A stretch of DNA of 64,000 bases. It comes from Pseudomonas sp. R76 (GTDB taxonomy: Bacteria > Pseudomonadota > Gammaproteobacteria > Pseudomonadales > Pseudomonadaceae). Below are positions 13,909 through 22,001 of this stretch, one piece after another. The stretch lies in assembly GCF_009834565.1 (NCBI RefSeq), contig NZ_CP019428.1, forward strand, positions 4,960,001 to 5,024,000, given 5' to 3'. The first letter of the stretch is position 1. Each line of letters begins with the position of its first letter. The notes below the pieces were generated by a model that ran no database searches, had not been told where the DNA came from, and worked only from the letters and a program-made list of their open reading frames with translations. Both the position numbers and the translations under genes were made by a program.

Positions 13909-14344
13909 GGATACCACCTGTCATCAGGCAAAAAGCCCATTCAGCGAACGCTAAAGCTCGAAGGTTTTAGCTCAGTAGGTTTTTTTCAGGCAGGCACAGG
14001 GGAACAGCGTTTCGCTGATCAGCCCGAAATGCCAACACCCGGCGGTGATACGACTGCGTACACCGGCGTGCTACTGACAGGTGGGGGGTATTGACCGATC
14101 TGCGCAGGCTGCTGATTCCCGCACGGCACGACCACAGCGTTGAGCGCTGAATCGACTACCGCTATGCGTTGGGAAGCAGGCATGGGCTGATCTTGTGTGA
14201 AAGGTAAAGGAGCGATGACTATAAACACTCGTCGACATACTTTGCAACGAGCCTCGCCAAGTCCCACCCGCGTGGATGAGTTTTCACTTTGAGGGCCAGG
14301 TACGGTCGCTATAATGCCGACCAGTTTTTATCCAAGGATTTCAT
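13909..14344. other. Intergenic stretch with one candidate short peptide frame
   Basis: 436 bases between the divergent permease and protease genes. It should hold both promoters. A 25-codon frame at 14215-14292 (+), opening MTINTRRHTLQR and ending RVDEFSL, follows AAAGGAG but with only two bases between the ribosome site and the ATG, so it is doubtful. A leftward open frame over 14019-14178 has no ribosome site and low plausibility. Confidence 0.35.
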
Positions 14345-15133
14345 ATGCTCGCTCTGCCCTGGCTGTACCTGGCACTTCTCTCGATTGGCTATGTACTGGC
14401 CTTGTCCTACGGGCAACTCGGCGTGCTGGCGGCGGTCTCGGTCGCCCTGCTGCTGATTGCCGGATACGCCGTGCGCCAGCAACGCACACCGTGGGCGCGC
14501 TACCTCGGCCATGGGTTGTTCATCGTCTTGGCCCTGGGCTTGGCGATGCACTGGCTGCCCGGTTTCTACAATGGCCGTGGCATTGACCCGCAGCGTTTTA
14601 CCCCTGACGCCGTGCCGTTCTCGATGTACCTGAACCAGGACAAACCGTTGATTGGCTTCTGGCTGTTACTGGCCTGCCCCTGGATCGTGGCGCGGCGTTC
14701 ACTGCGCCTGACGATTTGCGTCGCGGCGCTGGCCTTGGTCCTGACGGCGGTTGCCGCGCTAGGTGGCGCGGTGTTGTTAGGGGTCACCAGTTGGGCACCG
14801 AAATGGCCGGAACAGGCCTGGATCTGGGTGCTGAATAATTTGTTGCTGGTGACGCTGGTGGAAGAGGCGTTGTTTCGAGGCTACATACAGGGTGGCTTGA
14901 GCCAGCGGTTCAAACATCTGCCCTATGGAGAAAACCTGGCGTTATTGTTGGCTTCGCTGTTGTTTGGCCTGGTGCATTTAGGTGCGGGGTGGCAGTGGAC
15001 GCTGCTGGCGGGCATTGCAGGGGTTGGGTATGGGCTGGCGTATCGGTTTGGTGGGCTGGGGGCGGCGGTTGTCACGCATTTCGGGGTGAATCTGGTGCAT
15101 TTCGGCTTGTTTGTTTATCCGATGCTGGCGTGA
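14345..15133 (+). CDS. CPBP-family intramembrane metalloprotease
   Basis: Inner-membrane protein of 262 residues with about eight hydrophobic segments and the CPBP (CAAX protease and bacteriocin-processing) signature: EEALFR with E173, E174 and R178, His211 in FGLVHLGAG, and His245/Asn249 in THFGVNLVHF. These form the catalytic site of Rce1-like proteases. Bacterial members often give bacteriocin self-immunity or process membrane proteins; the target here is unknown. ATG at 14345 follows AAGGATTTCAT, a usable ribosome site. Its 3' end abuts the decayed acyltransferase on the other strand. Confidence 0.88.
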   Translation: MLALPWLYLALLSIGYVLALSYGQLGVLAAVSVALLLIAGYAVRQQRTPWARYLGHGLFIVLALGLAMHWLPGFYNGRGIDPQRFTPDAVPFSMYLNQDKPLIGFWLLLACPWIVARRSLRLTICVAALALVLTAVAALGGAVLLGVTSWAPKWPEQAWIWVLNNLLLVTLVEEALFRGYIQGGLSQRFKHLPYGENLALLLASLLFGLVHLGAGWQWTLLAGIAGVGYGLAYRFGGLGAAVVTHFGVNLVHFGLFVYPMLA

Positions 15134-15563
15134 ACGCCTACCCGTTTATAATCCGTCAAATAAGGAATTGCGGCCGCCAGGCCCGGGAACGGAGACTGGC
15201 TGCTGTAAAGGAAAATCGGGTAGATCAGCCCAGCCTGGCCCAGCACGAATAAACACGGCGACGTGAGCGCGGACTTTTTAATGTGCATTGCCGGGAGCGC
15301 AATAAGGCTGCCGATCAAAAGCTCGAATGCACCAAAGGGCAGAAGGTAGAACAACTCAAGAGGGTTGGCGGACAGTAGTCGCTGCGAGAAAAACAACGAA
15401 ATAACCAGCATGGAAACAAGCGCGACAGGCAAAAACCGTCGTAAAACTTTTGAACAGGCCAAAATAATCTGGGGGAAGAATATATAAAACTGTTCTTCGA
15501 TACCCAACGACCATAAATGCAAAAATTGCAGAATCGGCACGTGCGCCCCTCTTTCCAGAGCAG
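15134..15563 (-). pseudogene. Fragment of an acyltransferase-3 (O-acetyltransferase) gene
   Basis: Leftward reading gives HLWSLGIEEQFYIFFP followed by several hydrophobic helices (LPVALVSMLVISLFF; LFYLLPFGAFELLIGSLIALP), a clear middle piece of OafA/YrhL-type membrane acyltransferases that O-acetylate lipopolysaccharide. The N-terminal half, including the first His of the active site, is absent: upstream of about 15563 the frame becomes unrelated. The C-terminal part runs into the tail of the CPBP gene. Family members have about 350-650 residues; about 140 remain. It is probably a relic of an earlier O-antigen locus. Confidence 0.75.
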
Positions 15564-15756
15564 GCCACGATGCGCACAAACGGCTGAAGGGACACCGCCG
15601 CGATGGCCTTAAGCCATAAGCGTCAATGGGTGGGCACACGTACTCGCGGAGCGGCCCTGCGCCTATTGCGGATGACCCATTAACCGCCAGCGCCGGCCCC
15701 CGGGACAACTACCCGATGACGTCGGGTTTGTGATAATTTCCCGTGCACCTGAACAA

Positions 15757-15972
15757 TCAGCCCCCATTTATGGTCAACGTGACGTTGTCGATGGTTATTT
15801 TCGAGCCTTGCATCCTGGATACATCGTTGGTGCATCTGCCTTGTAAGGAAGCGTCTGTGTGAGTACCGCCTCCCCCGCCACTTTGAGTGTTCCTCTGAAT
15901 GATAGAGGGTGGCACTTCGCATTTACCGTATCGGCCGGCCTGCCCTGCCCGACAACTTCCACCCTTCATCAT
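15757..15972 (-). CDS. Hypothetical small Gly/Cys-containing protein
   Basis: A 71-codon frame opening MMKGGSCRAGQAGRYGKC, with a GGGGG stretch and ending SKITIDNVTLTINGG. Four cysteines and the regular beta-like ending look less random than most shadow frames, but the ribosome site is poor (GAAAGAAAA) and no family is recognised. It is divergent from the glycosyltransferase at 16006 and occupies the gap after the acyltransferase relic. It may be a short real gene or another decayed piece. Confidence 0.3.
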   Translation of the reverse strand: MMKGGSCRAGQAGRYGKCEVPPSIIQRNTQSGGGGGTHTDASLQGRCTNDVSRMQGSKITIDNVTLTINGG

Positions 15973-16005
15973 TTTTCTTTCAATGAATTGAATGAGCGCC
16001 AATAA

Positions 16006-17019
16006 ATGGACTTTTTTCCCTGCTTCCTTTCCGTCGTATTTGTTGTTCGCAACCAATCAAACAATATTGAAAGCTACCTCGCCGACGCCGCAGCTATCAT
16101 TTCTACCATCGTCAGCGATTACGAATTAATCATTGTCGATAACGCCTCCGATGACGACAGTATTGCGACACTCAAGCGCCTCACTGCGGAAACGGGGCTG
16201 GCCAACCTGCAGGTGTACGCACTGACCAAGGAAGTGGATACCGACACCGCTTCCTGGGTAGGCCTGGAAAATGCGCTCGGTGACTTCGTGGCTGTCATTA
16301 ATCCATTGCTGGATGACATCAGCTTTATTCCGCACATCCTCAAAGAGGCAGCCAACGGTGCGGATGTGGTGTTTGCCAACAATGAGCAAAAGCCATCACA
16401 AAGCCTGGCGTACCGCGGCGCAAACGCCATTTTTCACGGGTTATATAACAAACTCAACGGCGTGAACCTGGCCAAGGAGGCGCCGCAATATCGCATGCTC
16501 AGCAAACGCGTCATCAACTTTATCCTCCAGCACCCGCAACCGGCCCTGACTTATCGCCATCTGCCGGCAACCGGCGGGTTCGCGCGTGCCTACCTCGCTT
16601 ACAGTGCAGCGCCCAAGGCCTCGCCACCCAAGCGCCTGGGAGAGAGTATCGATCGCGGCATGCGGCTGCTGGTATCGACGACGCGTGCGCCGATGCGCCT
16701 GGTGACGTATTTGTCCTTGTTCGGCGCACTCGCTAACGTTGTGTACTCCATCTATGTGCTTGCCGTGGCCGCCCTGAAGCCTGACGTCGCTCCCGGTTGG
16801 GTGAGTTTTTCGCTACAGCAATCGGGGATGTTTTTCCTGATTTCGCTGGTGCTGCTGGTACTTGGCGAATACATCCTGAATATGGCCAGCCTGTCGAACG
16901 AGGGGCCGCTTTATCATGTAGGCCAAGAGTTCACCAGCGCGCGGATGACGCGCCTGGAGAAACTCAATATCGAAGAAGTCAGTGCCACCCCCGCCAAGAC
17001 TGACGACCTCGTTTCCTGA
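16006..17019 (+). CDS. Family-2 glycosyltransferase with C-terminal membrane helices (GtrB/DPM1-like)
   Basis: Expected to move a sugar from a nucleotide donor to undecaprenyl phosphate at the cytoplasmic face. It has 337 residues: an N-terminal GT-A domain (VVFVVRNQSNNIESYL; DYELIIVDNASDDDS), a region reading VAVINPLLDD where a DXD motif is normally placed, then two C-terminal membrane helices (about 232-254 and 272-294). That layout matches GtrB-like enzymes. The GT-A part is divergent, so donor and activity are uncertain. The ribosome site is weak. The next gene starts at the last base of its stop (TGATG), making it first of a tight cassette. Confidence 0.78.
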   Translation: MDFFPCFLSVVFVVRNQSNNIESYLADAAAIISTIVSDYELIIVDNASDDDSIATLKRLTAETGLANLQVYALTKEVDTDTASWVGLENALGDFVAVINPLLDDISFIPHILKEAANGADVVFANNEQKPSQSLAYRGANAIFHGLYNKLNGVNLAKEAPQYRMLSKRVINFILQHPQPALTYRHLPATGGFARAYLAYSAAPKASPPKRLGESIDRGMRLLVSTTRAPMRLVTYLSLFGALANVVYSIYVLAVAALKPDVAPGWVSFSLQQSGMFFLISLVLLVLGEYILNMASLSNEGPLYHVGQEFTSARMTRLEKLNIEEVSATPAKTDDLVS

Positions 17020-18164
17020 TGGAACATCTCAATCATCAGCAGACTGCCGTTGTGATTGGTGGGGGTTTTTACGGCGCCGCCATCGCCGTTTATCTCGCCA
17101 AGCAACGCGGCCTGAAGCGTGTTCTTTTGATTGAACGTGAGCCGGCATTGCTCAGGCGCGCCTCTTACAATAACCAGGCGCGCGTGCACAACGGCTACCA
17201 CTACCCTCGCAGCTTCACCACGGCTTATCGCAGCCGGGTCAACCTGCCGAAGTTTGTAAAAGACTGGCCACAAGCGATCAAGCAGGACTTCACAAAGCTC
17301 TACGCCATCGCCCGGCGCAACTCAAAGGTCACGGCCAGGCAATTCGAACGTTTTTGCAGGGATATTGGTTCAGCTATCGAACCGGCCGCGCCCGAGCTGA
17401 AGGCGTTGTTTGAGCCGCGCTTGATCGAAGATGTGTTCCTCGTTCAAGAGTACGCCTTCGACACAACAAAGCTCGCCGACTGGGCTGAACGCGAACTTAA
17501 AGAATACGGTGTGCAGGTCCTCTACGAAACGCGAGTGGTGGAAATAAACAGAGCCTCGGCCCCTTCAGTGCGGGTCGTCATCGAGGGAAAAAGTGGTCAA
17601 CAACAACTGATCAGTTGCGACTACCTCTTCAACTGCACCTATAGCGGTATCAATCATTTCAGCGGCGATTTCACCGGCGTTCAAACCGGCCTCAAGCACG
17701 AAATCACGGAGATGCCGCTAATGCGCATGCCCGCTTCGCTGGAGGGTTTAGGCGTCACGGTCATGGACGGCCCGTTTTTCTCGATGATGCCGTTTCCTGC
17801 ACGCGGGCTTCATACCTTGTCCCACGTCCGCTACACGCCTCACTTGCACTGGGACGATGAAAAAGGCGTCAACCCCTATGAAAAACTGGGTACGTACGAC
17901 AAGGCAAGCCGAGTCGATCGCATGGTCAGAGATGTAGGCAGGTACATCCCGGCCGTCTTGAACGCCAGCCACGTAGACTCGTTATTTGAAGTCAAGACGG
18001 TACTGACAAAAAGCGAAGGGGACGACGGGCGACCCATCCTGTTCGAAAAGCACGCCTCACTGCCTGGCTGCTACTCCATCCTGGGCGGTAAGATCGACAA
18101 CATCTATGACGTCCTGGAAAAACTGGACCTCGAAGTTTTCAGCGAAACAGAACCGGACTCTTGA
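17019..18164 (+). CDS. FAD-dependent oxidoreductase of the DAO type
   Basis: 381 residues. The N-terminal dinucleotide fold is VVIGGGFYGAAIAVYLAK with acidic strand-2 end LLIERE; a Cys-bearing NCTYSGINHF segment precedes the substrate domain, and the C-terminal GCYSILGGKIDNIYDV closes the FAD site as in DAO/glycine-oxidase-like proteins. It probably oxidises a small-molecule or sugar intermediate in the cytoplasm; the substrate cannot be read from sequence. Start and stop overlap on both sides of the cassette suggest joint expression with the two transferases, the aldo/keto reductase and GtrA. An FAD oxidase paired with an NADPH reductase inside a sugar-transfer cassette is unusual. Confidence 0.8.
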   Translation: MEHLNHQQTAVVIGGGFYGAAIAVYLAKQRGLKRVLLIEREPALLRRASYNNQARVHNGYHYPRSFTTAYRSRVNLPKFVKDWPQAIKQDFTKLYAIARRNSKVTARQFERFCRDIGSAIEPAAPELKALFEPRLIEDVFLVQEYAFDTTKLADWAERELKEYGVQVLYETRVVEINRASAPSVRVVIEGKSGQQQLISCDYLFNCTYSGINHFSGDFTGVQTGLKHEITEMPLMRMPASLEGLGVTVMDGPFFSMMPFPARGLHTLSHVRYTPHLHWDDEKGVNPYEKLGTYDKASRVDRMVRDVGRYIPAVLNASHVDSLFEVKTVLTKSEGDDGRPILFEKHASLPGCYSILGGKIDNIYDVLEKLDLEVFSETEPDS

Positions 18165-18171
18165 GCACATA

Positions 18172-18915
18172 ATGACTAACACTATCGAAATCACTATCCC
18201 GATTCTGAACGAAGAAGCGACCCTCGCCCAGCAGGTCAAGACAGCCCATTCCTACATCCAGGAAAACCTTAAAGACCTCGGCATCATTACCATTACCCTC
18301 GCGGACAACGGTTCGACGGACAACACTCAAGCCATCGGCGAAGCACTCTCTCAAGAGCTGCCCAACGTCAACTACCTGCGCCTTGAAAAGCGCGGTGTCG
18401 GCCTGGCCTTGAAGTCGTCATGGACCGCGTCCACGGCCGACATCGTGGGTTACATGGACCTTGACCTCGCCACGGACCTCAGCCACCTGCGGCCAGCACT
18501 CAGCAGCCTGCTGTCGAATAAAGCCGATGTGGTGACCGGCTCGCGACTGGCCAAAGGCGCGAAGGTTATCGGGCGCACGCCGTTGCGAAATTTCACCAGC
18601 GCGTGTTTTAACGGAATCGTGAAGGTCATCTTCAGAACGTCTTTCAGCGATGGCATGTGCGGTTTCAAGTTCCTGCAACGGAGCAAACTGGCCCCGCTGA
18701 TGGTTGAGGGCGCGCAAAGTGATGGTTGGTTTTTTGCCACCGAAATCCTGGTTACCGCCGAACACCTGAACTACAGGGTGTTGGACCTCCCCGTCACATG
18801 GACCGATGACCCCAACTCCAAAGTTAAAATCATCAAGCTTTCGCTTGAGTACTTGAAGGCAATGTTTGCACTGCGCCAACGACTCCAAAATGCCAAGAGC
18901 GCACCCCACTCATGA
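18172..18915 (+). CDS. Family-2 glycosyltransferase (DPM1-like, soluble)
   Basis: 247 residues forming a single GT-A domain: ITIPILNEEATLAQQV, TLADNGSTDNTQ, then the metal-binding MDLDLATDL and SRLAKGAKVIGRTPLR with GMCGFKF, characteristic of polyprenyl-phosphate mannosyl/glucosyl transferases of the DPM1 group. No membrane helix is attached. The ATG at 18172, seven bases after the preceding stop, opens MTNTIEITIPILNEE at the first strand; earlier in-frame starts would overlap the oxidoreductase. Its stop overlaps the next start (ATGA). It is the more canonical of the two transferases in this cassette. Confidence 0.87.
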   Translation: MTNTIEITIPILNEEATLAQQVKTAHSYIQENLKDLGIITITLADNGSTDNTQAIGEALSQELPNVNYLRLEKRGVGLALKSSWTASTADIVGYMDLDLATDLSHLRPALSSLLSNKADVVTGSRLAKGAKVIGRTPLRNFTSACFNGIVKVIFRTSFSDGMCGFKFLQRSKLAPLMVEGAQSDGWFFATEILVTAEHLNYRVLDLPVTWTDDPNSKVKIIKLSLEYLKAMFALRQRLQNAKSAPHS

Positions 18916-19838
18916 TCAATTTGTCAGCTGACAACAAAACCCTGGTTCTCGGCACGGCACTGTGGGGCTGGGGCATTGACGAAAGCAGTGCACACCAGCT
19001 GATTGACACCTTCGTCGCCAAGGGCGGTCGCACGATCGACACCGCGTCGAACTACCCGATAAACAAGCGGCCAGAAGACTTCGGCCTGGCAATACGCTGG
19101 ATTGAACGCTGGGTGAAATCCAACCCCAATGCGGGTGTGTCCGTCATCGCCAAGATTGGCGCCACTGATAACACAGGCTCTCCCGACACGGACTTGTCCG
19201 CCGCCAACATTTTGTCGTCCGCCAGCGAACTGGCTGATCGGTTGGGAGACGCACTGTCCTGCGTGTCCGTGCACTGGGACAACCGGGGCGCTGAACAGCA
19301 CGATTTTGTCGACATCGAAAAAACGCTGGAGGCCATGGCGACGCTGCATCGTTCCGGCCTGGACATTGGCTTGTCAGGCATAAAGTTCCCCGAGTTGTAC
19401 TACAACGCCAGGCCCGACTTGTCTGAACATTGGCTCATACAGGTCAAGGAAAACTTCTCGACGCGCAGTGCTCGCGAAAACTATCACCCGCACTTTCCGA
19501 ATGCGAAGTACCTCGCTTACGGTATTAATCTGGGCGGCATAAAAGCCAGCCCGGTGGAAAAAAACAGCTCCGCCGAGTTGAGAAAGATAGTCCACTCTAA
19601 AACCCTTATCGAAAAGCTGACGGGTTTCATCGCGTCAACGACTTCAATAGTGCCGCGCCCCAGCAGCTTGAATGACCTGGCCCTGGCGTTCATCTTTGCC
19701 AACCCGGCGCTGAGTGGCGTGATTATCGGCCCACGCAACAAAGAGCAATTGCTCAACACGCTGACGTACTGGGACGCGTTGAGCAGCACTTTCAATCATG
19801 CCGATCACGCAGCGCTTTTAACTTCACTTGCAGACTAA
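18912..19838 (+). CDS. Aldo/keto reductase
   Basis: NAD(P)H-dependent reductase of 308 residues with an AKR barrel: GTALWGWG at the start, the catalytic tetrad represented by Asp in TIDTASNYP with the following Tyr, Lys in VIAKIGA and His in VSVHWDN, and the cofactor end VIIGPRNKEQLLNTL. Members near polysaccharide genes reduce keto-sugars, or act on amino-sugar precursors; the substrate is unknown. The start overlaps the preceding stop (ATGA). Together with the FAD enzyme it suggests a redox change of a sugar or of a decorating group. Confidence 0.85.
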   Translation: MINLSADNKTLVLGTALWGWGIDESSAHQLIDTFVAKGGRTIDTASNYPINKRPEDFGLAIRWIERWVKSNPNAGVSVIAKIGATDNTGSPDTDLSAANILSSASELADRLGDALSCVSVHWDNRGAEQHDFVDIEKTLEAMATLHRSGLDIGLSGIKFPELYYNARPDLSEHWLIQVKENFSTRSARENYHPHFPNAKYLAYGINLGGIKASPVEKNSSAELRKIVHSKTLIEKLTGFIASTTSIVPRPSSLNDLALAFIFANPALSGVIIGPRNKEQLLNTLTYWDALSSTFNHADHAALLTSLAD

Positions 19839-19856
19839 ACTCACCATGGGTGAAGC

Positions 19857-20246
19857 ATGATTCAGCTTATAAAATATGCGCTCACGGGCGTCATCAACAC
19901 ACTCGTTGGCTATGGTGTTTTCTGGATACTGTTCACCCAGTTCAACCTGAAGGCCGAATATGCAAATGCCATCGGCTATGGCATTGCGCTTATCTTCGCC
20001 TTCGGGCTCAACAAAGTATTTGTATTCAACCAGTCAACCTTTCATCACGGCATGATCCCAAGGTTCATTGTCGCTTTTCTGGCCGCGTTCCTTATCAACC
20101 AGGTGGTGCTGATCGGGCTTCACAGGTTTCTGGGGATTCGAGCCGAAATTGCTCAAATCGTGGCGATGGCGACCTACACGGTCCTCTTCTACATATTGAA
20201 CAAGCGTTATGTTTTCAACGAGCGTGCCGCTCATGGAAACCCCTGA
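19857..20246 (+). CDS. GtrA-family membrane protein
   Basis: 129 residues with four membrane helices: IKYALTGVINTLVGYGVFWILF, then YANAIGYGIALIFAFGLNKVFVF, FIVAFLAAFLINQVVLIGL and IVAMATYTVLFYILNKRYVF. This is the GtrA pattern, seen in phage and chromosomal O-antigen glucosylation systems where it is proposed to flip undecaprenyl-phosphate-sugar to the periplasm. It follows the aldo/keto reductase after 18 bases and closes the cassette. A GtrC-type periplasmic transferase is not adjacent; the GT-C-like protein at 27346 is a possible partner. Confidence 0.88.
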   Translation: MIQLIKYALTGVINTLVGYGVFWILFTQFNLKAEYANAIGYGIALIFAFGLNKVFVFNQSTFHHGMIPRFIVAFLAAFLINQVVLIGLHRFLGIRAEIAQIVAMATYTVLFYILNKRYVFNERAAHGNP

Positions 20247-20455
20247 CAGAACAGACGCACTCGATAACTGCGAGCCGCTCTGTGGCGGGACGAACACTGG
20301 GCAGCCGTGAGCGCCGCCCTGCCACGGGTGACAGCAAACGTTTATGCGCCGGGCGGCTGAGAGGCTTGATTTAGACGGGTTTTTCGCACACGGCGAACGT
20401 GGCGCCTATGTACAAAAATTAATTCGACCCTCCGATTGGCGGGAGGGAAAAAATC

Positions 20456-20469
20456 CTACCACGTGGTAG
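20456..20469. promoter_or_regulatory. Perfect 14-bp palindrome CTACCACGTGGTAG
   Basis: CTACCAC-GTGGTAG without spacer, lying in the leader before the polysaccharide cluster and 29 bases before the ops-like core. It could be a dimer-binding operator or a promoter-proximal control site. The binding protein is not known. Confidence 0.45.
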
Positions 20470-20497
20470 TATCGTCCGCATGCATACCCTGAAGAAG

Positions 20498-20504
20498 GGC
20501 GGTA
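20498..20504 (+). promoter_or_regulatory. ops-like core element GGCGGTA
   Basis: GAAGAAGGGCGGTATAG matches the ops core GGCGGTAG except for the last base. The flanks ATACC and GGTAT are complementary, so a small hairpin can form around it, as with the ops hairpin. It lies about 440 bases before the first gene, within the range seen for RfaH-controlled leaders. Confidence 0.4.
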
Positions 20505-20945
20505 TAGAGGGGCCTGGTCAGTTGACCGCTCGTCGTCAAGGCGCGCCTGAGCGTCAAGGTTAAAATCCATGACGCACTGTTTGTCAGAAATTTCTGAACG
20601 AAGGTGCAACCTTTTAACCGACGCTACCTCTTAATACTTCAGCAGGTACGCGAGCTTAGCCATACGGACCATAAAAGAAGCTTGATAGGGCTTGCGAGCC
20701 ACAAGAAAGCGTTGGCTTTCGAGGACTCATGAGGTCGACCTTCAGCTGAAATTCATCTCCCTATGCGGGTGTATTGTACTTGGGCAACACAGGCGCCACG
20801 TTGATTGCACGACCTACAGTAAACCGAACGCTCACCCTGAAACAGGAAGCTCGTTTTGGTACTGCGCACTGTTAGGTTGAGCACGACAAAGGGATATGAG
20901 GTGAAGGTGATTTTGCGAAGCTTTCTAAACAATTAGGATGATAAA

Positions 20946-21947
20946 ATGTCTGCAACAAACGTCACTGCATCGCTACAGGGCTCTACCTCACGCTTCGCTG
21001 GGAAAAAAGTTTGGATTACGGGCCACAGAGGCATGCTCGGTTCAGCTGTAGTGCGAAACTTCCAAGATGAGGATGCCCAGCTGCTTCTGACGTCGCGGGC
21101 TGATCTGGACCTTACCAACCAAGCGGCTGTATACGATTGGATGGAAACGAACCGCCCCGATTATATCTTCCACGTCGGCGCCAAAGTCGGCGGCATCCAC
21201 GCTAATGCAACGTTGCCCGCGTCATTCATTTATGACAATTTGATGATTCAAACAAATGTCATTTCCGGGGCACATAAGTTCGGTACCAAAAAGTTGCTCT
21301 TCGTGGCAACAAACTGCACCTATCCCAAGAACGCAGAGCAACCAATTCGCGAGTCCGCGCTGCTCACCGGCCCGCTGGACGACAGCATTCGTGCCTATGC
21401 CGTCAGCAAGATCGCCGGGATCGAAATGTGCCGCGCGTACCGCAAACAATACGGTTGCGACTTCGTGTCAATTATCCCACCGAACCTGTATGGCCCCGGC
21501 GACAACTACCACTCCCAACACAGCCATGTAGTGGCCGGCATTCTTCGTCGCACGCATGAAGCCAAGGTGCTTGAGAAAAGCGAGTTTGTCGTATGGGGTG
21601 ACGGTACTCCGCGGCGCGAACTTCTGCATGTTGACGACCTGGCTGATGCCATGAAGTGCATCATGCTCGCCCCGACCACCGACGACCTTTACAACATTGG
21701 CTGCAACCATGACATCGCCATTGCCGACCTGGCGGCGATGATTGCGGAAGTCGTCGGCTATCAAGGCAAAATTGTCTACGACACTGACAAGCCTAACGGC
21801 ACGATGCGCAAACTGCTGGACAGCAGCAAGGTGCGGGCACTCGGCTGGAAGCCCAACATCACTGAAAAAGCAGGGCTGGAAAGCGCCTACAAAGACTTCT
21901 TGGGGCTCCTTGAGTCGCCGGCACCCGACGCGCGCATCGATCTCTGA
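20946..21947 (+). CDS. GDP-L-fucose synthase-like epimerase/reductase, divergent copy
   Basis: Extended SDR of 333 residues related to Fcl/WcaG, which turns GDP-4-keto-6-deoxymannose into GDP-L-fucose. Nucleotide turn VWITGHRGMLGSAVVRNF; Tyr and Lys in YAVSK; His in SQHSHVV and Cys in NCTYP are kept. The segment that reads LGSSCIYP in standard Fcl reads VATNCTYP here, so the catalytic Ser is replaced by Thr and the next Ser by Asn. A canonical Fcl is encoded at 31073, so this one may make a different product or be a second-specificity paralogue. First gene of the rightward cluster. Confidence 0.85.
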   Translation: MSATNVTASLQGSTSRFAGKKVWITGHRGMLGSAVVRNFQDEDAQLLLTSRADLDLTNQAAVYDWMETNRPDYIFHVGAKVGGIHANATLPASFIYDNLMIQTNVISGAHKFGTKKLLFVATNCTYPKNAEQPIRESALLTGPLDDSIRAYAVSKIAGIEMCRAYRKQYGCDFVSIIPPNLYGPGDNYHSQHSHVVAGILRRTHEAKVLEKSEFVVWGDGTPRRELLHVDDLADAMKCIMLAPTTDDLYNIGCNHDIAIADLAAMIAEVVGYQGKIVYDTDKPNGTMRKLLDSSKVRALGWKPNITEKAGLESAYKDFLGLLESPAPDARIDL

Positions 21948-22001
21948 TCAAGGCGAAGACAAGACGTCTTCTTTTTTCACCCTACAGTTGGATGCTGTGT
22001 A

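Larger units (their letters stand above)
20247..20945. promoter_or_regulatory. Long untranslated leader region before the rightward polysaccharide cluster
   Basis: About 700 bases with no credible gene, followed by about 14 kb of rightward genes. It contains CCCTCC-N7-GGGAGGG (about 20428-20447), a perfect 14-bp palindrome at 20456-20469, and GGCGGTA at 20498-20504, the core of the ops/JUMPstart element read by RfaH. Such long leaders with an ops element are known before O-antigen and capsule operons in enteric bacteria. The match here is seven of eight core bases. Confidence 0.5.

Noticed and set aside
14215..14292. 25-codon peptide frame with AAAGGAG
   Set aside because: Ribosome site is only two bases from the ATG and no homologue is recognised; noted in the intergenic entry, not called as a gene.
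19850..20374. A rightward frame overlapping gtrA in another phase
   Set aside because: gtrA in the other phase has four well-formed membrane helices; this frame has no family features.
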